NCBI GenBank assembly: GCA_029940115.1
Contig: JAOZRQ010000216.1
Coordinates: forward strand, 1-10,353
Source: Desulfobacterales bacterium
GTDB lineage: Bacteria; Desulfobacterota; Desulfobacteria; Desulfobacterales; 4be13
Direction: 5' to 3'
Length of the DNA stretch: 10,353 nucleotides
Shown: positions 5,990 through 10,353 of the stretch, one piece after another
How the letters are laid out: every line of letters starts with the position of its first letter
Numbering within the stretch: position 1 is the stretch's first letter
Position numbers and translations under genes: made by a program
Notes under the pieces: generated by a model
What the model was told of the DNA's origin: nothing
Databases searched by the model: none
The model's input: only the letters and a program-made list of their open reading frames with translations

Positions 5990-6368
5990 CCAGATTTGCC
6001 GAACCGAGCTTTTTTCCCCGCTCGCGGCGGGATTGCCAAATCCGGCGGCATGATCGTTCGGTTTTGCCAATCCGACCGAGCCTTGGGATGCGACTGCCAA
6101 AATCCGGCGGCATGATCGTTCGGTTTTGCCAATCCGAACCGAGCTTTTTCCCCGCTTGAGCACCTTCCCGCTCCCGCCGGATTGCCAAATCCGGCGGCAT
6201 GATGGTTTGGATTTGCCAATCGTTCGACTGAGCTCACGCCGAAGCCGAACCGACTTTGGGGATGCGATTGCCAAATCCGGCGGCATGATGGTTCGGATTT
6301 GCCAATCGTTCGACTGAGCTCACGCCGAGGTCTCACGCCGAAGTCCGAACCGAGCCTTGAGGGGATGT
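5990..6368. repeat. Array of ~4 GTTCGG/ATTGCCAAATCC repeat units between the two TA operons
   Basis: This gene-free stretch is almost entirely repeat. GATTGCCAAATCCGGCGGCA (or a close variant) occurs at about 6031, 6092, 6180 and 6266, each followed by TGATCGTTCGG or TGATGGTTCGG and TTTGCCAATC. In the last two copies GATTGCCAAATCC and GGATTTGCCAATC are inverted with one mismatch in 13, so each unit can fold into a stem with a ~16-base loop. Units end in CCGAACCGAGC followed by a T-run (about 6001 and 6136) or by CTTGGGGATG (about 6082, 6255 and 6352). The T-run ends resemble terminators. Apparent open frames here encode only repetitive peptides. Confidence 0.85.
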
Positions 6369-6376
6369 GTTTCTTC

Positions 6377-6405
6377 TTGACCAACAATCAGAAGCGTGTT
6401 ATCTG
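6377..6405 (+). promoter_or_regulatory. Candidate sigma-70 promoter of the second TA operon
   Basis: TTGACC (6377-6382), a 17-bp spacer and TATCTG (6400-6405). The hexamer and its upstream TTTCTTC match the promoter before the AbiE operon at 4383-4411. The first gene starts 33 bases after the -10 box, so here there is a normal leader with a ribosome-binding site. Confidence 0.5.
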
Positions 6406-6437
6406 CTGAAAATATATGCCAAAAGAAAGAGGTGCGA

Positions 6438-6641
6438 ATGAACACAATTGAAATAAGGGAAATGAGTGTCACAGAACGTCTCCAAATCATGGAGGCCATT
6501 TGGGATTCCCTCCTGTATGATGAGTTCAGCATCGAATCCCCGGAATGGCATCGGGATGTCTTGGGGGAGAGAAAAAGAAGGATCAAAAATGGTGAGGCGG
6601 AATTTGTCTCTCTTGATGCGCTGAAGGGCCACAAACCATGA
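6438..6641 (+). CDS. RelB/StbD-like antitoxin (unstable addiction-module component)
   Basis: A 67-aa protein matching the family of small addiction-module antitoxins (Unstab_antitox type). The layout is characteristic: an N-terminal helix with ERLQIMEAIWDSL (residues 13-25), then SPEWH (34-38), then a basic helix ERKRRIKNGE (44-53) and a short EFVSLDAL end. Such proteins bind and neutralise a ParE/RelE toxin and usually repress their operon. ATG 6438 is chosen over an in-frame GTG at 6396 because AGAGGTG lies just upstream and the product then fits the family length. The stop overlaps the toxin start by four bases (ATGA), the usual arrangement for coupled translation. Confidence 0.85.
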   Translation: MNTIEIREMSVTERLQIMEAIWDSLLYDEFSIESPEWHRDVLGERKRRIKNGEAEFVSLDALKGHKP

Positions 6642-6946
6642 ATGTCAGAGAAATCCTCATATTGAAAGAGGGTGTTGATGACCTGAATGACGGCAGGTGT
6701 TTTTACGATCAGAGAGAAGCGGGCGTCGGCGACTATTTTTGGGACAGTCTGCTCTCTGACATTGAATCCTTGGTGATATACGCAGGCATACACAAAAAAA
6801 GGTATGGTCTCCATCAAATGCTTGCCAAACGATTTCCATATGCCGTCTATTATGAGGTCAAGGATCGGATTGCCTATGTTATCGCGGTACTTCCCATGCG
6901 TCGTGATCCTGTGTGGATTAAGAGAAAACTGAAAGAGAGAACCTAA
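6638..6946 (+). CDS. ParE/RelE-superfamily toxin
   Basis: A 102-aa toxin of the ParE/RelE fold. RelE members cut mRNA on the ribosome and ParE members poison DNA gyrase; which activity applies here cannot be told from sequence. The family pattern is visible: an N-terminal two-helix region with FYDQREAGVGDYFWDSLLSD (residues 22-41), RYGLHQMLAKRFPYAVYYEV (55-74), and the C-terminal VIAVLPMRRDPVWIKRKL (81-98), which ends in the conserved RRDP-W segment. It overlaps the antitoxin gene by four bases. Length and motifs are complete. Repeats start directly after the stop, so the pair is a compact two-gene cassette bounded by the same repeat family on both sides. Confidence 0.86.
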   Translation: MNVREILILKEGVDDLNDGRCFYDQREAGVGDYFWDSLLSDIESLVIYAGIHKKRYGLHQMLAKRFPYAVYYEVKDRIAYVIAVLPMRRDPVWIKRKLKERT

Positions 6947-7126
6947 TGCCGACCGGATTGCCAGCCTTCAATGGCCGGATTGGCAAATCCAGAGACAAGA
7001 CGGTTCAGATTTGTCAATCGTTCGACGGCTCGACTGAGCGTTCGACTGAGCTCACGCCGAAGTCTCGCCGAAGTCTGAGCGTTCGACTGAGCTCACGCCG
7101 AAGTCTCACGCCGAACCGAGCTTTTT
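6947..7126. repeat. GTTCGG-type repeat cluster after the second TA operon
   Basis: It begins right at the toxin stop with GGATTGCCA and TTGGCAAATCC (an inverted pair at 6956-6982). Then come GACGGTTCAGATTTGTCAATCG, repeated GTTCGACTGAGCTCACGCCGAAGTC modules with internal duplications, and CCGAACCGAGCTTTTT. The final T-run is the same as at 6001 and 6136 and could act as a terminator. Confidence 0.8.
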
Positions 7127-7219
7127 AAGTACCTGGCCAAAAGTTTTCCAGGATTTTGTTTCACACAAAGGCGCAAGGCACAAAGAAGAGGCGCGGAAAA
7201 ATTTATGGATAGGTACTTA
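7126..7219. mobile_element. 94-bp miniature element with TAAGTACCT ends
   Basis: Perfect 9-bp inverted ends, TAAGTACCT (7126-7134) and AGGTACTTA (7211-7219), bound an AT-rich body. The body contains TTTCACACAAAGGCGCAAGG, a sequence type I associate with small dispersed repeats in related genomes. No coding capacity and no convincing target duplication are visible. It is followed by a fragment of the heptamer array and of the GGATGCC element end (to about 7268). Confidence 0.5.
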
Positions 7220-7280
7220 TGTTTAAATTCACGTTCACGAAACTTTTTTTGAAGGATGCCAAAAAAAATTTAGAAAAGGG

Positions 7281-7309
7281 TTGACAAACCATCAAAAAAT
7301 GCCTATTAA
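7281..7309 (+). promoter_or_regulatory. Sigma-70 promoter of tRNA-Ser(CGA)
   Basis: A consensus TTGACA (7281-7286), a 17-bp spacer and TATTAA (7304-7309), 15 bases before the mature tRNA 5' end. It is the best promoter match in the window, and the spacing fits a stable RNA gene. Confidence 0.8.
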
Positions 7310-7324
7310 GTTCTTAGACGATGA

Positions 7325-7417
7325 GGAGAGGTGGCCGAGCGGCTGAAGGCGCTGCTCTCGAAAAGCAGAATCCTGCCAAAAGCGGGATCGTGAGTTCAAA
7401 TCTCACCCTCTCCGCCA
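7325..7417 (+). tRNA. tRNA-Ser (anticodon CGA)
   Basis: The transcript has a 7-bp acceptor stem (GGAGAGG with CCTCTCC), discriminator G at 7414 and an encoded CCA at 7415-7417. The anticodon stem CTGCT/AGCAG encloses the loop CTCGAAA, giving anticodon CGA, which reads UCG. A long variable arm (CCTGCCAAAAGCGGG region), typical of class II serine tRNAs, precedes a T arm GTGAG-TTCAAAT-CTCAC. All arms pair, so the gene should be functional. Confidence 0.96.
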
Positions 7418-7433
7418 TCAAACAGACATTATG

Positions 7434-7655
7434 GTCATTTGTCACCGGATGAAAGAAACCCGGTTTCTGGACGGTGCCGCGTTCCCGATACTTGTCCCCC
7501 GACGTTTTTTATCGGGGAAAAGCTTGCCCCCGACATCTTTTATCGGGGAAAAGCTTGCCCCCGACGTCTTTTATCGGGGGATGTCAGAGACAAGCATGGA
7601 AATCTGTTCGTCCAGTCTTCTGAATACTGAAACCGGGTTCTCTTTGACAAATGAC
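7434..7655. repeat. Inverted-repeat block between the two serine tRNAs
   Basis: GTCATTTGTCA (7434-7444) and TGACAAATGAC (7645-7655) are perfect 11-bp inverted ends. Just inside each end is a second matching pair, AACCCGGTTTC and GAAACCGGGTT, and further in TGGAC/GTCCA. The centre holds the 31-bp tandem repeats at 7496-7580. The right end overlaps the target duplication of the neighbouring 315-bp element, so that element inserted at the edge of this block. No gene is evident. Confidence 0.6.
7496..7580. repeat. 31-bp tandem hairpin repeat, 2.7 copies
   Basis: Units start at 7496, 7527 and 7558, the last cut at 23 bp. Each reads CCCCCGACRTYTTTTATCGGGG (first copy GTTT) followed by AAAAGCTTG. 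CCCCGA and TCGGGG pair, so each unit is a small hairpin, and AAGCTT lies at each junction. Confidence 0.85.
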
Positions 7656-7656
7656 A

Positions 7657-7971
7657 CTGTGTACAGGACAAAAAGTTGGAAACGGACGAGAAACCCGGCT
7701 TTTTCCCAAGCCGTCCGGTTTTCCAACCCCCAAAAAAAGCCGGGTTTCTTGGCTCAGTACAGGACAAAAAGTTGGAAATGGACGAGAAACCCGGCTTTTT
7801 CCCAAGCCGTCCGGTTTTCCAACCCCCAAAAAAAGCCGGGTTTCTTGGCTCAGTACAGGACAAAAAGTTGGAAATGGACGAGAAACCCGGCTTTTTCCCA
7901 AGCCGTCCGGTTTTCCAACCCCCAAAAAAGCCGGGTTTCTTGGCTCAGTCATTTTTTTGTCCTGTACACAG
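7657..7971. mobile_element. 315-bp miniature element with 18-bp TIRs and 9-bp target duplication
   Basis: The ends are perfect 18-bp inverted repeats: CTGTGTACAGGACAAAAA at 7657-7674 and its complement at 7954-7971. The 9-bp sequence CAAATGACA flanks it directly on both sides (7648-7656 and 7972-7980), the mark of transposition. It encodes no transposase, so it is non-autonomous. Between the ends are three tandem units of 96, 96 and 95 bp. The 9-bp duplication and CTG end would suit IS4-like transposases, but that assignment is a guess. A truncated relative lies at 1633-1693. Confidence 0.88.
7661..7947. repeat. Three tandem 96-bp units inside the 315-bp element
   Basis: Units run 7661-7756, 7757-7852 and 7853-7947. 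They differ by only one substitution (C in unit 1, T in units 2 and 3, after GTTGGAAA) and one A in a poly-A run, so the expansion is recent. Each unit repeats the inner part of the terminal repeat (GTACAGGACAAAAAG) and carries two interleaved inverted repeats. Confidence 0.92.
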
Positions 7972-8011
7972 CAAATGACAGACAACCCATATCATCTGCC
8001 TTACACTTTGC

Positions 8012-8105
8012 GGAGAGATGTCCGAGCTGGCTGAAGGAGCACGATTGGAAATCGTGTGTGCTGCCAAAAGCGGTACCGAGGGTTCGAACCCCTCTCTCTC
8101 CGCCA
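8012..8105 (+). tRNA. tRNA-Ser (anticodon GGA)
   Basis: Acceptor stem GGAGAGA pairs with TCTCTCC, followed by G and an encoded CCA (8103-8105). The anticodon stem CACGA/TCGTG encloses TTGGAAA, giving anticodon GGA, which reads UCC and UCU. The long variable arm (CTGCCAAAAGCGGTACC region) and T arm GAGGG-TTCGAAC-CCCTC are typical of class II serine tRNA. No strong promoter is seen directly upstream. It may once have been co-transcribed with tRNA-Ser(CGA), now about 600 bp away because of the inserted repeats. Confidence 0.96.
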
Positions 8106-8107
8106 CC

Positions 8108-8179
8108 TGACAGTTATCGGTGGACAGTTCAGTGAACAGTGGTCAGTTACCATGATATAGGCAACTGGTGACTGACAAC
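8108..8179. repeat. Degenerate heptamer repeat (CAGTTAYC / ACTGGTR type)
   Basis: Between the tRNA and the 168-bp element are CAGTTATC, GGACAGTTCAGTGAACAGTG, GTCAGTTACC and then, in the opposite sense, AACTGGTGACTGAC. The array continues as AACTGGTAACCGAC after the element (8353-8366), up to the dnaX start codon. Confidence 0.6.
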
Positions 8180-8347
8180 GGGCGTATTTACAAGTTGGGG
8201 GAGTCCCAAGACAGTCTAAAAGCTCATTTTGGAATGGATCCTCAGTCGTCCCCACGGACTGGACAAATTGTGCATGCCCGGCAATGAATTGCCGGGCTAT
8301 TTTCACAAGTCCCTCCGGGACAATTCCCCCAACTTGCAAACGCGCCC
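8180..8347. mobile_element. 168-bp miniature element with GGGCG ends and 8-bp direct repeat
   Basis: The ends are imperfect 23-bp inverted repeats (GGGCG, variable TA or CG, TTT, then CAAGTTGGGGGA; three mismatches), at 8180-8202 and 8325-8347. CTGACAAC occurs immediately outside both ends (8172-8179 and 8348-8355), consistent with an 8-bp target duplication. Removing the element plus one copy restores the 7-bp phase of the host repeat. Inside is a hairpin of two 10-bp arms, GCCCGGCAAT/ATTGCCGGGC (8276-8297). No protein is encoded. GGG ends with 8-bp duplications would fit IS1595-like transposases; this is inference. Confidence 0.8.
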
Positions 8348-8369
8348 CTGACAACTGGTAACCGACCCC

Positions 8370-10169
8370 ATGTCCTATCTTGTTCTCGCACGAAAATACC
8401 GTCCCCAGACCTTTGAGCAGGTTGTCAAACAGGAGCATGTCACCCGGACTTTGGCCAATGCCATTTCATCGGACCGGGTCGCGCATGCCATCCTGTTCTC
8501 CGGACCGAGGGGAACCGGAAAGACCACCGTTGCCCGGATTCTGGCAAAGGCCATGAATTGCAAGGAAGGCCCCACGCCGACCCCCTGCAACGAGTGCCGC
8601 TCCTGCAAGGAGATCACCGCCGGGAGCGCGTCCGATGTCTTTGAGATTGACGGCGCGTCCAACAACGGCGTTGATCAGATCAGAGAGTTGCGGGAGAATG
8701 TCCGGTACATGCCGGCACACAGCCCCCACAAGATCTATATAATTGATGAAGTTCACATGTTGAGCATCGCGGCCTTCAACGCGCTGTTGAAGACCCTTGA
8801 GGAGCCGCCGGCCCATGTGATGTTCCTCTTTGCCACCACAGAGCCTCACAAAATTCCCATCACCATCCTCTCCCGGTGCCAGCGCCACGACCTCAGACGG
8901 ATCAGCATCGAATCGGTGGCAGAACATATGGCCTTCCTGTGCAGTCAGGAGGGGATCGAGATTGCGCGGGAAAGCCTTGATCTGATCGCAAGGGAGGCCG
9001 ACGGGAGCATGAGGGACGCCCTGAGCCTTCTGGACCAAGTGATGTCCTGTACCGAGGGGAGCATCACCCAAGCGCAGGCCCTCGACATTCTCGGAATCAT
9101 AGATCGAAAGATCCTGTTTGACATCTCAGCCAGCATTTTTCAGGGGGACATCCCGGATATTCTGGACATCTTTGACACGATTTACGATCACGGACATAAT
9201 ATAAAGGAACTCTATTCTGATCTCATTGAGCATTTCAGAAACCTGCTGGTCGTGAAAATGGGGAAAAAGTTGGACAAGCTGGTGGACGTGCCCGCGCACG
9301 AAATCCGCCTGATGGCCGATCAGGTCAGGGATGTATCCGAAATTCATCTGAGTCAGCTGCTCGACATCCTTTTCAAAGAGGAATCGTTTATCCGTCTCTC
9401 CTCCCAGCCGAAACTGGCCCTTGAAATGGCTTTTATCCGGATGTTCCAGACCAAACCGGTACTGCCGATTGACGCGCTCATTGAAAAGCTCGATCTTCTG
9501 AAAAAAGGAATGGGTGAACATCCCGCGAATGTCCACCCGCCTGAACCTGTTGCCCCGACAGAAATCCGGAGGCCGGCGACCGGATATTCCAAAGAGCCGC
9601 CGACACCCGTCAAGACAAGAGACCGGGAAAGCGGACCTGCCCCACAGAAGCCCGAATCTGAGAGAGACACCCATGATGAAACAGACCCCGAAATCCCTCT
9701 GGATCGACCTGCCCCACTGAAGCCCGAATCTGAGAAAGATGCTGTGGCGGGACAGCGAGAACCTGAAGTTCCTCCCGAAATGCCCTTCAATCCAAGTGAT
9801 TCACCTGACAAAATTTGGGAAAAGCTCCTCAGTGTGGTGATGGAAAAATATCCGTTGCTCGGGGTGACGCTGAAAAAAGGGACATTGAAGAGCCTGACCG
9901 AACAGCGTCTCGAGATTGAAATCAGCGGCAACGGGTTTAATGTCAACAGAATCGGCAAAAATGAGGCCCTTCTGAAACAGATCTGCCATGATTTTTTCAG
10001 AAAAGAGATGGAAGTTCTGATAAAAGTCGGGGAAATGCAGAGCAATGACAGAGAGCAACGGAAGAATGAGAGAGAGCGGGTGAGACAGGAGGCCTTGGCA
10101 CACGACATGACCCGTGCCGCCGTGGAAATCTTCGGGGGCAGAGTGGTGGAGGTCAAGATTTTGCGATGA
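8370..10169 (+). CDS. dnaX: DNA polymerase III subunit tau/gamma
   Basis: The 599-aa clamp-loader ATPase of the replicative polymerase, which opens and loads the beta clamp; the long tau form also tethers polymerase cores and DnaB helicase. Visible in order: Walker A GPRGTGKT (residues 45-52), the zinc module C64, C73, C76, C79, Walker B IIDEVH (124-129), sensor 1 with the arginine-finger SRC (168-170), and the sensor 2/lid region near 215 (GSMRDALSLLDQ). Domain III ends around residue 375, a Pro/Glu-rich linker spans ~385-485, and a C-terminal polymerase-binding-type domain follows (IWEKLLSVVMEKYP onward). The linker holds a 24-residue tandem duplication. An A6 run at 9501 with a following stem-loop may allow a short gamma-like product. 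No Shine-Dalgarno precedes ATG 8370, yet MSYLVLARKYRP is the exact family N-terminus. The usual ybaB-recR neighbours do not follow. Confidence 0.97.
   Translation: MSYLVLARKYRPQTFEQVVKQEHVTRTLANAISSDRVAHAILFSGPRGTGKTTVARILAKAMNCKEGPTPTPCNECRSCKEITAGSASDVFEIDGASNNGVDQIRELRENVRYMPAHSPHKIYIIDEVHMLSIAAFNALLKTLEEPPAHVMFLFATTEPHKIPITILSRCQRHDLRRISIESVAEHMAFLCSQEGIEIARESLDLIAREADGSMRDALSLLDQVMSCTEGSITQAQALDILGIIDRKILFDISASIFQGDIPDILDIFDTIYDHGHNIKELYSDLIEHFRNLLVVKMGKKLDKLVDVPAHEIRLMADQVRDVSEIHLSQLLDILFKEESFIRLSSQPKLALEMAFIRMFQTKPVLPIDALIEKLDLLKKGMGEHPANVHPPEPVAPTEIRRPATGYSKEPPTPVKTRDRESGPAPQKPESERDTHDETDPEIPLDRPAPLKPESEKDAVAGQREPEVPPEMPFNPSDSPDKIWEKLLSVVMEKYPLLGVTLKKGTLKSLTEQRLEIEISGNGFNVNRIGKNEALLKQICHDFFRKEMEVLIKVGEMQSNDREQRKNERERVRQEALAHDMTRAAVEIFGGRVVEVKILR
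9500..9538 (+). promoter_or_regulatory. Candidate -1 frameshift signal within dnaX
   Basis: Frame-0 codons AAA AAA (9501-9506) are followed by a 5-base spacer and a stem-loop with 10-bp arms (9512-9521 and 9529-9538, one A-C mismatch, 7-base loop). In the -1 frame the next codons are AGG AAT GGG TGA, ending at 9517. The short product would be 382 aa, just past domain III, much like gamma in E. coli. The slippery run is G-AAA-AAA rather than the classic A-AAA-AAG, and no upstream Shine-Dalgarno-like stimulator is seen. Confidence 0.45.
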
Positions 10170-10183
10170 TCCAGATCGTGGTT

Positions 10184-10261
10184 CCTCGTGGCTGAACGAA
10201 TTGCAAATTCGTTCTACATTGGCCTCGTGGCTGAACGAATTGCAAATTCGTTCCACATCGG
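10184..10261. repeat. Two tandem 39-bp hairpin repeats after dnaX
   Basis: Units at 10184-10222 and 10223-10261 share CCTCGTGGCTGAACGAATTG and CAAATTCGTTC, and differ at two positions after that. Each contains a perfect 9-bp hairpin, GAACGAATT-GCA-AATTCGTTC. They fill the space between dnaX and a convergent minus-strand frame and could act as a two-way transcription barrier, but no T-run is present. Confidence 0.85.
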
Positions 10262-10262
10262 G

Positions 10263-10353
10263 TTACTCTCCGGTTGCCACGAACACCGGTTTTACCATGA
10301 CCCCGGTCTGCCGGAGCTGGTTCGACCATTTGGCCTTGATCATCGTTTCGGCT
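10263..10353 (-). CDS. C-terminal end of an unrecognised minus-strand gene
   Basis: Reading leftward from the window edge, one frame is open for 29 codons and ends in TAA (plus-strand 10263-10265). The visible residues are AETMIKAKWSNQLRQTG followed by VMVKPVFVATGE. The composition looks protein-like and the frame stops just where the 39-bp repeats begin, which suits a real gene end convergent with dnaX. I do not recognise the family. With so short a stretch an open frame by chance is possible. Confidence 0.45.
   Translation of the reverse strand, partial: AETMIKAKWSNQLRQTGVMVKPVFVATGE

Noticed and set aside
5596..6387. Minus-strand open frame of 263 codons spanning abiEii and the repeat array
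   Set aside because: Its translation is repeated ANPNHHAAGF-like peptide from the GTTCGG repeats, then an antisense run through abiEii.
4291..7126. Integron attC sites around toxin-antitoxin cassettes
   Set aside because: The repeats lack the GTTRRRY/RYYYAAC core sites (GTTCGG and CCGAAC break the pattern at the fourth base), and no integrase is visible. Only the cassette-like layout is retained as a finding.
7661..7947. Regular repeats suggestive of a CRISPR array
   Set aside because: The 96-bp units are contiguous with no unique spacers, and they lie inside terminal inverted repeats with a target duplication. No cas genes are present.
7431..8135. Plus-strand open frame of 234 codons between and over the tRNAs
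   Set aside because: It reads through the miniature elements (triplicated peptide from the 96-bp units) and across tRNA-Ser(GGA); it is not a gene.
8276..8303. GCCCGGCAAT hairpin followed by CTATTTT as a Rho-independent terminator after the tRNA
   Set aside because: The T-run is short and interrupted, and the hairpin is an internal part of the 168-bp miniature element, so I left it as element structure.
9873..9881. Second A6 run in dnaX as a frameshift site
   Set aside because: The -1 frame stays open for over ten codons and no well-placed stem-loop is visible, so it lacks the features seen at 9501.
9353..10156. Minus-strand open frame of 267 codons opposite dnaX
   Set aside because: Serine-rich low-complexity translation produced by the complement of the dnaX linker; no start signal or family resemblance.

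Overview
The window looks like a repeat-rich chromosomal segment from a Desulfobacterota (deltaproteobacterial, sulfate-reducer-like) genome. This is an inference from the protein styles of RNase G, CheR, ArgS and DnaX, from the two serine tRNA genes next to dnaX, and from the very dense small palindromic repeats between genes. No marker in the window fixes the genus.

Layout. (1) 1-2163: the 3' end of an RNase G gene (rng), a free-standing CheR-type methyltransferase and a small PilZ-domain (c-di-GMP receptor) protein, separated by near-perfect palindromes. (2) 2145-2556: a gene-free repeat block made of inverted heptamer arrays and a 138-bp element with terminal inverted repeats that abuts argS. 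(3) 2573-4237: argS. (4) 4291-7126: a defence/addiction island holding an AbiEi/AbiEii type IV toxin-antitoxin operon and a RelB-like/ParE-RelE-like type II pair. Each operon is preceded by the same GTTCGG-type repeat and a related promoter, and the repeats fill all the spacers. (5) 7126-8105: tRNA-Ser(CGA) and tRNA-Ser(GGA), separated by nested repeats that include a 315-bp element with perfect 18-bp terminal inverted repeats, a 9-bp target duplication and three 96-bp internal tandem units. (6) 8106-10169: a second miniature element (168 bp, 8-bp direct repeat) ending 22 bp before dnaX, then dnaX (DNA polymerase III tau/gamma). (7) 10184-10353: two tandem hairpin repeats and the C-terminal end of an unrecognised minus-strand gene.

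Housekeeping genes (rng, argS, tRNA-Ser x2, dnaX) form the backbone, and mobile or selfish sequence fills the gaps: two toxin-antitoxin modules and at least four miniature elements with terminal inverted repeats. No transposase or recombinase is encoded here, so the miniature elements must be non-autonomous or dead.

The points most worth a second look are: the shared repeat-plus-promoter leader in front of two unrelated toxin-antitoxin operons; the two miniature elements with clear target duplications; the interleaved A-B-A'-B' inverted repeats inside the 96-bp tandem unit; and a candidate frameshift site in dnaX (an A6 run, 5-nt spacer, stem-loop and immediate -1 stop) at the position where a gamma-type short product would end.
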